Shown here: in pieces, positions 53,226-64,000 of the stretch
How the letters are laid out: each line of letters starts with the position of its first letter
How positions within the stretch are numbered: position 1 is the first letter of the stretch
Assembly: GCA_030844895.1 (NCBI GenBank)
Contig: CM061228.1
Location: 55,045,081-55,109,080 of the forward strand
Origin: Ambrosia x helenae
Lineage: Eukaryota; Streptophyta; Magnoliopsida; Asterales; Asteraceae
Direction of reading: 5' to 3'
Length of the DNA: 64,000 nt
Notes under the pieces: model-generated
What the model saw: only the letters and a program-made list of their open reading frames with translations
What the model was told of the DNA's origin: nothing
The model's database searches: none
Position numbers and translations under genes: made by a program

Positions 53226-55094
53226 ATGTCATCATTAATTTTATGACAATTATTTCTAGGGGGTGTTCGGTTGCGCCAAGCCGGGTTGGATTAAAAACTT
53301 GAAAAGGGTAGAGAAAATTTCTTTTTTATGTATCTAGGAGACCCATTTAAATTTAGTTCCAGAGTCATTTTGGGTCGGTTTTGGGATAGGTCTCGTTTCG
53401 AGACTGCTGTTTCGCCGACCGTTGGGAGATCAGGGGGTCTTGTTTCGATTTGGGACCCGTCAGTTTTTTCGATGGAATCTACCTTATCGGATCACCATTA
53501 TTTAGTCGCCTCGTGGAGAATTAAGGGAATGGACAGAAAGGTTAATATCCTGAATGTTCATGCTCCCAATGATTCGTACTTGAGAAGACATTTCTGGGAT
53601 AAGCTGTTGGGGTTATGCGAGCAGAGAGATGGTTTGTGGGTGGTGCTAGGAGACTTCAACGAGGTGAGGTCTGCGGCCGAGAGACTAAATTCTGTTTTTG
53701 ATGCAAATGCGGCGGCTAGTTTTAATGAATTCATTAATCGTATGGGTTGGCTCGAGTACAATATGTGTGGGGAAGTTTCACTTATATCTCGGGCAATGAG
53801 GAGGTTAAATTCAGTAAATTGGATAGGGTCTTTCGCTTTCGTATTGAAAGATGTTAAACTGGATATTAAATGTTGGAGGAGTAAGGCGAAAATATTAGAA
53901 GAAAAAGATTGGAAAGCACTACAGAGGGTTGTGTCTCTGCTCGATGATATGGCCCATTATGCGAAATTTACTTCAGATGAAAAACGACTAAGGACTGAAT
54001 ACAGACTCAAGATCAATAGAATGGAGTTGAACAAAATTAAAGATGTGCAACAAAAGGCAAGGTTTAATTGGGTTAAGTTCGGTGACAAAAATTCTTCATT
54101 CTTCCACGGTATTATAAATGCAAACAAGGCTTCCCGTAGAATCCACGGCCTTATGATTAATGGGGAATGGTCGTCCGATCCGACTAAGATCATGGTTGAA
54201 ACACGGAGTTGGTTTCATAAGCAATTTGCCGAACCAATATGACGAAGGCCTACCTTTTCTAATTTTGGTCTGCCGCGGTCATCTCTTGCTCAGATTGCTA
54301 GCCTGGTTCAACCCTTTGATTCGGACGAGATCTGGAATGCTATCCGGGATTGTGACGGTAATAAAGTCTCCGATCCGGACAGATTTTCTTTGAAATTTTT
54401 CAAGAAATTCTGGATTGTTTTAAATCCCATAGTGTATAAGGTGATGAATGAATTCTATACCAGTGGTGTCATATCTCCTGGGTGCAATGCATCCTTCATC
54501 TCTCTTATCCCGAAATCGGCGGACCTCCTCAATTAGGAAGATTTTAGGCCTATTTCCCTTGTCGGCTCGATGTTGCGGATCAAGAGGGTAATGCCAAGTA
54601 TTATTTCGGCGACACAATCGGATTTTGTGGAAGGAAGATACATCTTAGATAGCCCGTTAATTATAAGCGAGATGGTTTCATGGGCTAAAAAGTCTAAAAG
54701 GCAGCTTCTTATTTTCAAAGTCGACTTCCGCAAAACTTGTGACTCCTTGAACTGGAAGTTTTTGTTGCGGGTTATAGGGTTTATGGGTTTCCCGGACAAA
54801 TGGATAGCATGGATTAAAGGCTGCCTCAATTCGGGAAGGGGTTCGGTTATTGTCAATGGCGCTCCTTCAGGGGAATTTCCATTCAAAAGGGGCCTCCGGC
54901 AGGGTGATCCACTTTCGCCATTCCTGTTTATAATTGCCATGGAAGAGCTTACCATGTTCATGAATAGGGCCATGGGATTGGGCCTGTATCACGGTTTTAA
55001 ACTTCCAAATGACGGTCCAAATCTCTCCCACCTATGCTATGCAGATGACGTGTTATTTTTCGGGGAATGGTCGAGTTTAATGTCAAAAGCTTAA
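53226..55094 (+). pseudogene. LINE ORF2: endonuclease and reverse transcriptase, broken
   Basis: The endonuclease shows RSGGLVSIWDPSVF, NILNVHAPND and VVLGDFNEVRSAAERLNS. One frame then continues through stops at 54240-54242 and 54534-54536. The RT has FKVDFRKTCDSLNWKFL (catalytic Asp of motif A), GLRQGDPLSPFLFIIAMEE and CYADDVLFFGEW (catalytic YADD). The first endonuclease blocks (the usual NxRG and QET residues) are not in frame. The frame ends at 55094 just after YADD. Confidence 0.88.
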
Positions 55095-56651
55095 ACCGTT
55101 TTATGAGATGGTTTAGTTTAGTATCCAGGCTTAGTATTAATCGGATGAAAAGTATCTTGTTTGGGGTTCGTGTTAGCAACGAGGAGGTGGATCGTATGGC
55201 GGGGATTTTGAAATGCAAAGCCGAATCTCTTCCATTCATTCATCTTGGGGTTCCAATTGGGGCGAATATGAAGAGGGCTAAACATCGGTTACCGGTGGTG
55301 GAAAAGTTCTCAAACAAGATGTCGTGCTGGAAGGGTAGACATTTATCCTTGGCGGGGAGAGCCCTGCTAGTGAAGGCGATTATAGGTAGCCTACCTTTGT
55401 ATTACTTGTCTATATTTGCTGCCTTCAAAGGTGTTATAAAAAAGCTTAAAGAGATAAGGCGTGACTTTGTGTGGGGGATTTCGAACCGTTGTAAAAAGAT
55501 TCGGTGGTTAAAATGGAGTAAGATGGTTAGACCGAAAAGCGAAGGGGGGTCTTGGTATGGGAATTATTGAAGTTTTTAACATCTCCATGCGTTCCAAATG
55601 GTGATGGCGAATGCACAGTGATCCGAATCAATTGTGGGTGAAACTTATATATTCCATCCATGGGCATTCCTCAAATAATAAGATGATTCCGGTTAAAGAT
55701 TCAGTCACAGGCCTATGGAAAGTTATTGGTAGAGTGGATGGTGATTTTCTTAATGTTGGTATTAACATTCACGAAAAGCTAAAGGTGGCTATTGGCAATG
55801 GAGAACTCACCAAGTTTTGGAAAGACCGTTGGATGTCTATTGACCCGTTTTGCATCTTGTTCCCTGACTTGTTCTCGATGGCCACTGATAAAGATGCTTC
55901 GGCGGCTTCAACTTTCATCAAAGACAGGGGTAATATTCAATTGATTGGGGGGTGGAAACGGAATTTTGTTTCGATCAGTGAATGGTTGAGCTTCGCAAAC
56001 CTCATTCAGCGCCTTTCTCATGCTTCTGTTGGATATGGCAGGGACACTTGGTTTTGGGCTAATTCCGATGATCTGGGGTTCTCGGTTAAAGATATCAAAC
56101 TTCAGATTGATCTGGCTCGTTACTCGGCTGAAGGGGAGCAGAGAATCAAATGGGACCTGTGGGTTCCATCTAAAGTGAATATCCTACTATGGAGAATATG
56201 GGAGGGGAGAGTTTCGGTTAATCAAGAGCTGCAGAAAAGGGGGGTTACTCTCCCGAATTTTTTCTGTGTTCGGTGCGGGTACGGAACTGAAGACGTGGAC
56301 CATGCTTTTCTGAATTGTGTAACCTCGAAAGCCATTTGGTGGCTGGTTTTGGTTTGGGTCAAACTCTCCTTTCCTTTGGAGGTCAACAGGATTTCGGACC
56401 TGCTGTGGAGGCTAGATCAAAGTCCGGGAGCTAAGAAGTGGAAGCGGTTGATCAACGTTATCGTTTGTGCTACAGTTTGGAATATTTGGACGGCTAGAAA
56501 CACGAAAATTTTTAAAGGCAAGTTCATTCCGACTCACAAGGTGGTGGATATCATCAAGGAAGACGCCTTCATTTGGGTGACTAATCGTGCGAATATACTA
56601 AAGCCTTCATGCGGGAACTGGTTATCATTTGATGTTACAGCAAGCTTGTAA
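55067..56651 (+). pseudogene. LINE ORF2: RT thumb/connection and zf-RVT domain, broken
   Basis: After a frameshift the RT continues (SLNRFMRWFSLVSRLSINRMKS, LPFIHLGVPIGANMKR, WKGRHLSLAGRALLVKAI). A second shift at about 55570-55610 leads to the last part: LWVKLIYSIHG, GELTKFWKDRW, then the zinc-binding zf-RVT region (KVNILLWRIWEGRVSVNQEL.KRG, CVRCGYGTEDVDHAFLNC). It ends with a stop at 56649-56651. Confidence 0.88.
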
Positions 56652-56825
56652 GGGCCTTTTGTCCTGGGCCGGTTGTTTTTGTCTTGTTATTGTTTGGGTT
56701 GTTTTGTCTGTCGTTCTTTCTATTTTTTTCTGTTTTTGTTCCCCAGCCGTTTGCTGGCTCTTTATTTTTATGAAATAAAGTGTTTTTGCTGTTCAAAAAA
56801 AAAAAAAAAAGAATCTCTTAATGGT

Positions 56826-57180
56826 CTCGCATGCCACATGTCAATTAATATCACATGCTCCATGAAAATTTCACCTTCCCATTACAAATGATATTAATAT
56901 ATGAAAAATGTATCTAACTAGATAACATGCAAGTGCAAAATAAGGGGAGGGTAAGGCATTAGACATGTATTAATCGATACGCTAATTTAAGGTCAAATAT
57001 TATGCCTTGAGATAGAACATAGCGTTGTTGTTTGAACATGCATTTTGAAAGTGCTTTATGCGATTTGAATAATGAGAATTAAAATATTCATCTTTAACAA
57101 AATGGGTTATAGAAGATAGTGTGTGGCGAATTTTGACAATGGCGTCTATAGCAAAGATCTGAAATTCGAATCCAGCTTTC
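56826..57180. other. Host sequence right of the LINE
   Basis: It starts with the end of the interrupted MITE-like sequence (to about 56890), then AT-rich sequence with no recognised feature. Confidence 0.5.
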
Positions 57181-57194
57181 GCTAGTTATAATTA

Positions 57195-57795
57195 AAGGAG
57201 ACGTGAGCAAATCGGTTTTTTTTTTCCGAACCGGTTTCGGTTCCAAACCAGTTCGCTACAGTAGCGGTTCCTGGCCGAACCGGTTTCGGTTCCAAACCGG
57301 TTCGGTGTTTTACCGGTTTTGTCGATTCGTAAGACCGGTTTCGGAGACCGGTTTCGGAGACCGGTTTCGGTTCGGTTTCGGTTTCGGTTCTTAATCGGTT
57401 CTTTCGCGCACATTTTTTTTTAAAAGGCAACACAAAATTTTATTTTTTTTACATAAAGTTCAACTTTTATTGATTTTTATAATTTTTTTAAGTTGTATGG
57501 GTATATATTTGTATGTGTGGAAGCTTTTTTCTACAATTTTATTATATATAATTTTTTTAAACATAAAATTCAGTTTTTTTTATAAAAAATACCGGTTTTT
57601 CGTACCGGTTCCAAACCGGTTTTTGGGAACCGGTTCCCAAACCGGTTCGGTTCGGTTTTTCTAGTGGGGATGGGGAACCGATCCTAGAACCGCCGGTTCT
57701 TGTAGAAGCCGGACCGGTTCGTGTAGGAATCGGTTTTTAGACGAACCGGTTCGGTTCGGTTCGTGCGGTTCCGGTTCCCAAACCAGTTTTTTTGC
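57195..57795. mobile_element. MITE-like element rich in AACCGG/GGTTTCGG
   Basis: The ends 'gacgtgagcaaa' and 'tttgctcacatc' are inverted repeats. Both arms are packed with 'aaccggtttcggttcc'-type words, with an AT-rich centre (57410-57590). No exact TSD was found. Frames over it are Arg/Thr/Glu or Phe/Arg-rich translations of the repeats and are not genes. Confidence 0.65.
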
Positions 57796-57994
57796 TCACA
57801 TCTACCTTTAATGCTTTGAAGACCACCAGCCTCAATGCAAATTACATTTTGCCTAGTCTCCTTAGTATTGCATTGAGGGCCCGTGTTTTTGTGAAAAAGA
57901 AGAGATGTTACGAAATGAGAGTAAAAGTCTTTCAGATTAGGTTTAAAGAAGGGGATAAGTAAGAAATTTTGTTTTGCACTTATATAGTTTTATT

Positions 57995-58173
57995 CAGGGG
58001 CGAAACTTGGTTTTTGAATCGGGAGGGGTCGGACTCAATTTTTTTCGATCGGTAGTGGCAAATCGGTGGGGGCCGGACTCAACCCGAACTCAATTTACTT
58101 ACGAAAATCGCAAATTTATACCAATGCGCCAAAAAACAGGGAGGGCCAGAGCTACCCATATCCTTCGCCCTTG
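57995..58173. mobile_element. hAT MITE (179 bp)
   Basis: CAGGGGCGAA and TTCGCCCTTG are inverted ends and GTTTTATT is duplicated exactly at 57987-57994 and 58174-58181. The interior resembles part of the hAT element at 44.3 kb. Confidence 0.9.
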
Positions 58174-58181
58174 GTTTTATT

Positions 58182-58866
58182 ATTAGTTATATGAAACTGA
58201 AAATCAAAAACTGAAATAGTTAATCCATTCACTAACCATTGAGTTTTGATTTAAGTCACAATATTCAAATAATAAGTTCCAAAACGTAAATCCAATCACC
58301 CCTTGAGCATGCCAGGAATTTGGAAAGGAAACTAAACATGAGATACCTATTTTGATGTATCTATCACTTTTATCCTTTTTTTTTTCTTAAAATTTTACTT
58401 CTTGGTTTGTAATTTGGCTTGGTTGCTATAGGAAAGTCTAAAACTACTTTGGGACAATACATATTCCATAGACTACAATGAAATGAATGGAACTAAGAAT
58501 CATTGACTTTGTTTGACCATTCAAAAGATGTCATGTTCTAAGAGAGGAAAGAAAATTAAACTCCTTCTAGAGATATAGAAATGACATCTTATGAGGGTAG
58601 GAAATGTCAAATGCATGCTGTTTCATTCTCAACTAAACTTTAGTGCAACCTATTTGGTTATTCTCTATGCCGATATAGAATCTATTATCGCTATGCCTAA
58701 ATTTGGAAAACATCTGCTTTAGAATAGAGATACAAAATTTTATTCATTTCATTTTGATTCCACATGTTGGTTAGCTTTTTCGTTCAATTCTACGCGTTAC
58801 AATTTCTTACCAATCAATACATCATATCCATAATTAATCCGTTAGGATTTTTCATTATCTTTTATA
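58182..58866. other. Intergenic, downstream of the ABCG gene
   Basis: AT-rich sequence; no gene, repeat or structure recognised. Confidence 0.6.
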
Positions 58867-58872
58867 TTTATT
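58867..58872 (-). terminator. Possible polyadenylation signal of the ABCG gene
   Basis: AATAAA on the minus strand, about 150 nt after the stop codon. Plant poly(A) signals are loose, so this is only a candidate. Confidence 0.4.
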
Positions 58873-59021
58873 AGTTAGTTTTATGCATACATTTGCCACA
58901 ACGGTTAGTAGTAACACAAGTACTTCCTCGGGAAAGATTATCAAAATTCTGGCAACATGTTATCTAAATCTAGTATTATTTCTCTTCATATTTCCCATCA
59001 AAATCCGCCTGCTGGTAAACT

Positions 59022-62000
59022 TCACCGTATCTTGCGCAATGCAAGATAAGCAACAAAGCGATATCCTATCAACATCAGTGCCATAATCGACAAATCCATT
59101 GTTAAGTTTTTTAATCCAACTGATTTAACAGCTTGAAAATCTGCAACTTTGCAATAAACCCCTTTTGAGCATTCATAAATATCATTCTCATCATATTGAA
59201 CCCCAAGAAGAAGCTTGTAACAATAGTAACTATAGCTCAAATACTTTAGCCACACTATGAATGGAGGGATTTGCTGTACATAATAACCTCCAGCAATTAG
59301 GAAAACCAGGGTAGTAACTGAGGCTAAAGTAGTGGCTTGTTTTACATCCATAAGTATAGCGCCAAAGGCCAGCCCGAGACTTTGGGCCACAAGAACAGTG
59401 TAGATTACTACGAGTAACGAAAGGATGAAGGTGGAAGGGTCGGGTTTGAGCCCACCCATCCAGTAGAGTATGAAAGTGAAAGCAGTTGGGAGTGCAAGCT
59501 CTAGTGGGAGGTCACCTATGGTTCTTGCTAGGAAGTAAGAGGACAAGCGGTACATTCCTGATGACCGTTCTTTGATAAGCATTCTTCTTTCTTGTGGGAA
59601 AGTAAAAACCGCATTGTAAAGTGGATAAAATCCCCAAAAAACCGAGAAGAAGAAAAGCATTGCTATCTGCAAAAAGAAAAAAAAAAGACTATTATTAGAC
59701 ACCTAGCGTAAATCATACATGTGGCAAGACGCGCTGGTCAGGCACAAGCAAAAATGAGCTTTGGTTAAGAGGGTTCAAATTCCAACTTGGGTCCGCTTTA
59801 CGCACAAATACTATATGATCTTTTCTTTTTTTTATACTTTATGTTTCGTTAAGATAACAAAAAAAAATATTATTACAATACTAATTTGAATATGTGAATA
59901 GAACAATTTAGGAGGTTGTATGCATTAGAAATAGACTTCAGATCCCTTTTAGCTTGATTTTTATATTTGACCGGCTTAAGATACAACATAAACCCAAATT
60001 GATTCAATGAAAAGTAAACGGGTCTCTCTAGTAAATCGATTCATGTTTTATAGAATGATTAGGTTTTGAGGATAAAAATGCTCACACGATCTGCCATATG
60101 AGATGTCGGCGTGTGCCACCATAGGAGTCCAGCCAATATAGCAACACTTACAACTTGAAAGATCCTAAGCTTATTGAAAGCTTCAAATCTTCTTTCTCTA
60201 AGTCCCCTAATAAGAAGCACCTTAAATTGATGCCACCAACTTGTGTACCATTGCTCAGATTTCACATTGCTTCCTACTTTTAATCAAAGTTAATGTATGA
60301 AGTTGTACAGAAATAGTAACATCTAGAGGTGGTAAAATGGGTAGGTCAACAAAGTTAAGAAACAAATTAAAGTGATTAATTGTTCGTGACGGGTGAGGCA
60401 ACATTGACTTTGAACACTTTTCATCTAATTTTTTTCTATTTTCTTTATAAATAGTTAGTATGTCAGCCATGATTTTAAATCTTATATTATTCCGATAAAA
60501 CCCTATAATACATGTGTTTTTATAAATAATTAGCATGTCAAATATGATATAAATCTTATAACCTGTTAACCCGCTACAAATAAAACATTACACGAATTGA
60601 CTCATTTTTACAAGTATAACAAGTTAAAATTGCCACCTCTTTTAAACATCGTAGTATTCTTATATAATACTTACTTGTCAAACCTTCTTTTTCTGGGTTG
60701 TAGATGCAAACATCCATATCAAATAGACTTGTTTCCCATCTTGTTGGAAGGTTTGTTTCAAAACAAGTGACGAGTTTTTTTCCTGACCGATTTTCGCTCT
60801 TCTTCTGCATCCTCACCTTGCTCATAATCATTCATCGTATCAGGTGCAATCCCTGTTTGACATTATTTTTTATGCTTAGTAATGACTAATACCGTCCTAC
60901 TGTAAATTTGTCTTTTCTTTTTTGGTGAAATGAAAAACTTAATAAGAATCTTTTAGCATATAAAAACAAGCTTTTTGCTCATTGTTACTTTTTGTGCTTA
61001 ATTTTTTTGTTTGTTTCTTGCACCGGTTTTTTTTTCTTACACATTACTTTTTATGCTTAATTGTTTTTATGTTTTTTTTCTTAGTTTTATGAGGTTATAG
61101 AAAGTTATGATAATAATCAACTTGTAAGAAGTGATATACCGTTAGCAAGATCCAGTAACAGGTCAGCAGGGTTGACTATGACAGGTGTCGAAAACCCAAT
61201 TGAAGAGAAGTATTCTAAAGCTGTGGAAGCAGGCCCATAGTAGATTTGTGAGCCTTCAGAGAGCAACACAACTTTATCAAACATATGGTAGATCCGGCTA
61301 GATGGCTGGTGAATTGTGGTGACCACAGTTCGTCCGCCACTAGCTAACCGTTTGATTGTGGTCATGATCCGCTGAGCTGTGGTCGAGTCCAAACCAGAAG
61401 TGGGCTCATCCAACAACAACAAACTTGGGTTAACTAACATTTCTTGACCTATGCTGACTCTCTTTTTCTCCCCACCTGAAATACCTCTAAATAATGGACC
61501 ACCTACCATACTATTGTGACACCTGGTCAAACCCAACTCAGCTATTACTCGCTCAACATGGCTGACTTTCTCGTCGTGCCTCAAGCTGTTAGGCAGCCTT
61601 AACATAGCAGTAAATAAAAGGGTTTCGGTCACAGTAAGATGAGGATATAAAACATCATCTTGAGTCACAAAACCTGTCCTTCTTTTGGTAAAACCACAAA
61701 ATGGTTGGTTGTTATATGTTATCTTTCCCGTTAGTTTCCCGGTTAGCCGGCCTCCAAGAGCAGTTAGTAGGGTGGTTTTGCCACTACCCGATGGACCCAA
61801 CATGGCTAGTATCTCTCCTGGACAAACCATACCAGTTACACCGTTTAATATCACCTTCTCTTTCGCACCCTTAAGTTCAAATTTATATACAACCTTTTCA
61901 AACTACAAAAAGTAAAATTAAGATTAATAACACATGTAAATAAACATAAATTTGGAAGACATTATTAGTAGGGTGGTAATGGGAAGATACCTTTAAAGTT

Positions 62001-62125
62001 ATGGGGTATAAAGCCATGTGTAGAAAGGACTTTGAATGAGCATGGGGCTGAACATGATGATTAGCAGGGTGGTCGTTGCCACGTTTAACTGTATCTTGAA
62101 CTTCTTGTTCCATGTTGGTGGCCAC
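59022..62125 (-). CDS. ABCG14: ABCG14-like half-size ABC transporter (five exons, one-base frameshift in exon 3 as read)
   Basis: Exons: 62125-61991, 61902-61140, 60852-60675, 60273-60086, 59666-59022, all with GT-AG introns (88, 287, 401 and 419 nt). The nucleotide-binding domain (exon 2) has Walker A GPSGSGKTT, signature ISGGEKKRVSIGQ, Walker B LLLLDEPTSGLDS and H-loop TIHQPSS. The membrane domain (exons 4-5) starts at RIFQVVSVAILAGLLWW and includes FFFSVFWGFYPLYNAVFTFPQE and IAGGYYVQQIPPF. The protein would be about 635 residues; Arabidopsis ABCG14 has 648, with matching sequence throughout, including NG(I)xPDT at the exon 2/3 joint. ABCG14 is a plasma-membrane exporter for cytokinin movement from root to shoot, and the same role is inferred here. 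Odd: exon 3 has an A7 run (60775-60781) that must be A6 to stay in frame. As read, the protein stops after about 331 residues, before the membrane domain. Confidence 0.93.
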
Positions 62126-62201
62126 GATAGTGGTGGTGATAATGGTGCTATATATGCTTTGGCTTTACCTCTTTGAGTTTTTTTGAGTAGCATAACACAA
62201 G

Positions 62202-62220
62202 TATATATACATATATATAA
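62202..62220 (-). promoter_or_regulatory. TATA-rich core promoter of the ABCG gene
   Basis: On the minus strand, 'ttatatatatgtatatatac' lies 77-95 bp upstream of the start codon. A transcript would begin near 62175-62185. An out-of-frame ATG at 62193 is probably upstream of that start. Confidence 0.5.
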
Positions 62221-63289
62221 GTGTGTCAGTCTGCATGCTTAAGTATAAAGATTGTTTGGATTCTTCATCTGGTTAATTGGTTATTTTAATTTGAGGTCTC
62301 CATAACGAGTATAGTAATTATGCTACTTTTTATTTGATTTAATTTATTAATTAAATTTAGACAAATAGCTGGTTTTAAAGAAAAAGTTATATACCCCATA
62401 CTTTTACCTTCATTCCACAAACCATATTGATTTATTTAAATATAAATTCAAACAGCTTAAGCACATTCAAAACGTAACATTAGTGGGCCCTCACTCACTT
62501 AAAGACTTTTAATTAAATACAACTTTATATAAAATGCATGAATAAGTGAACGACAACGTTTTTTTCTACAGTGTTTCCAAGTGTATAAACTATAAATCAA
62601 ACTTTGTGCCAATTTAGTGAAGTTTAAGGTCTGCACGACATGACACGTAACAAATGGATGGTTAAGTTAATCTAGAATCAGTTAATATAAGTCGACAACC
62701 GGGTCCCCCAAAACCGAATAAAAATATTCAGGAAATGTGATCAAAAATTAATTAAATGATAAAAGAGCACAAGTCAAATTAGTGTTTAAGGGAATACGAG
62801 TGGGTTGGGAATTGATGCTGATACTAATAATAGAACAATGTAGGAGATGAGAAGGTGAGTTATTCAAACACCAGAAATCAAATGAATGCCTTTTCCTATC
62901 AAAAGTAAAGGTAAAGTAGACTGATTCTTTACTTTGAAATTTCTGCCATATGTTTTAAAAAAAAAAGTTTACACACGTTCATACGGTCTGAACCGGATCG
63001 TAGCCGAACCCAAACCCAAAAAGGATAGAACCTGATGGAAGGGCTGTTCTATAAATAACCAATTCTATGTAGATAATTAACATGCACAAATACTAAAAAA
63101 ATAAATATAAATAATGCACAAACTACTTTTATACTAACTACAAACAGACAAGCGTACCTATCATTAGCATAGTTTAGGAAGTTACCGAGTATCAATTTGT
63201 GGATGCGATAGCTTTTGATGCTAAACCTTAGGTTGATATCTAATAGATATATTGTAATAAATTTTATTAAATAGAACTATTACGAAAAC
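62221..63289. other. Upstream region of the ABCG gene, no other gene
   Basis: AT-rich; no repeats with clear ends and no open frame of note. It probably contains the promoter of the transporter gene, but no specific element can be assigned with confidence. Confidence 0.5.
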
Positions 63290-63757
63290 TAGTGATGAGA
63301 TCGGTATCGTACCCGTACCAAAAATACCATTACTGAATTTGAAAAACAAATGGGAACCGAGTACCGTACCAAGTATATAGGTACGGTACGGGTACGAATA
63401 CGGGTATCGGTACTGGTATTTCGGTACAGTACCCGTTTTGGTACTATTTTGTTATATTTTTAGCACTTGTACGAGTACCAATATGGTATATGTACCAAAT
63501 AGGTAAAATTAATTCAAATATCATAAGTACCATAATACGAAGTAACACATATTATCAAATTCATTAGTATATAGAATTCGGTACTCATACCATTTTTGCC
63601 TGTACCCGTACCTGTACCAATACCAAAAGTACCAAATACCAAAATCAATAAAAGTGGGTACCGATACCTATACCGAATACCCATAATCGGTACGGGTACC
63701 TGTATGAATATGGTATGGGTACAGGTATAGGTACTCGGAAAAACATGCTCACCCCTA
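63290..63757. mobile_element. hAT MITE (468 bp) rich in GGTAC
   Basis: The ends TAGTGATGAG and CTCACCCCTA are imperfect inverted repeats, with ACGAAAAC duplicated exactly at 63282-63289 and 63758-63765. Both arms are dense in 'ggtac', 'gtaccg' and 'cggtac' words. Confidence 0.85.
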
Positions 63758-64000
63758 ACGAAAACTAACGATTAAAGAAGGGCCGTGAAGTCAAATATGT
63801 AAAAACTAAGCAGTTAAGGTCATAATCCTTCTAGTCGTTTGAAAAGCTTTTAAAATGATATATTTATAAAAAGCACATTTTAATATGAATTAAAATGAGG
63901 TGTGATGTGCTAAAAGATCATTACCCTGTCAGGTTGACCACAAATTTCGAACATCCAAATTATAGACATACCTAGATAATCCGATTCAAGTAGCTAACTA
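63758..64000. other. Intergenic to the window edge
   Basis: No feature recognised. Confidence 0.6.

Larger units (their letters stand above)
51445..56810 (+). mobile_element. Nearly full-length but decayed LINE (L1-type non-LTR retrotransposon, 5.4 kb)
   Basis: The 15-bp duplication GAATCTCTTAATGGT is exact at 51430-51444 and 56811-56825, and the element ends in an A16 tail. The order is ORF1 with an RRM-like domain, then ORF2 with endonuclease, reverse transcriptase and a zf-RVT-type Cys/His domain. Several stops and frameshifts rule out activity, but the intact TSD and tail show it is not ancient. Confidence 0.93.

Noticed and set aside
57182..57433. Thr/Glu/Arg-rich and Phe/Arg-rich proteins on both strands
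   Set aside because: They are translations of AACCGG/GGTTTCGG repeats in a MITE.
62202..62220. A MITE border in TA repeats
   Set aside because: No inverted partner was found, and its position fits a gene TATA region.

Overview
The window is plant nuclear DNA, most likely a eudicot and probably Asteraceae, judged from the style of the Tekay/Del-type Gypsy elements. It is AT-rich and intron-containing, and is built almost entirely of nested transposable elements. The one ordinary host gene is at the right end: a half-size ABCG (WBC) transporter on the minus strand (62125 to 59022, five exons), very close to ABCG14, the cytokinin exporter. As read, its exon 3 carries a one-base frameshift in an A7 run.

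Left part (1-8.2 kb). Degenerate repeats and an old Gypsy LTR in minus orientation are interrupted by a solo LTR (2369-5023, TSD GAAGG). A chain of fold-back MITEs separated by (TA)n runs follows (5.3-8.1 kb); one carries an hAT insertion (7497-7971, 8-bp TSD).

Central-left (8.1-27.2 kb). A MITE was split by an outer Gypsy retrotransposon (8203-26973, TSD CTTTC, plus strand). That element was itself split by a young, nearly intact Tekay-type element on the minus strand (9566-20454, TSD ATCGC, LTRs about 2.72 kb). The outer element's two ends do not match: its left LTR is a 270-bp Cassandra-type LTR containing a 5S rRNA-like Pol III promoter domain, while its right LTR is a 2.7-kb Tekay-type LTR. 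This is the most unusual object in the window.

Middle (27.2-45.3 kb). A 0.37-kb hairpin element comes first. Next is a roughly 9.7-kb TIR-bounded element (27628-37354) holding degenerate FAR1-like and Ulp1-element-like exon fragments, SINEs, tandem repeats and a nested solo LTR (33473-36384, TSD TTGCA). Beyond it are microsatellites, hAT MITEs with clean 8-bp TSDs, another LTR remnant, a duplicated 0.5-kb block, and a SINE.

Right (45.3-64 kb). A PIF/Harbinger-like MITE holds a very young non-autonomous LTR element with only a broken gag (45998-50358, TSD TAAAC). A 507-bp near-perfect palindrome and a decayed but nearly full-length LINE (51445-56810, 15-bp TSD) follow, then small MITEs, the ABCG gene, and one more hAT MITE. 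Host genes other than the ABCG transporter were not found.
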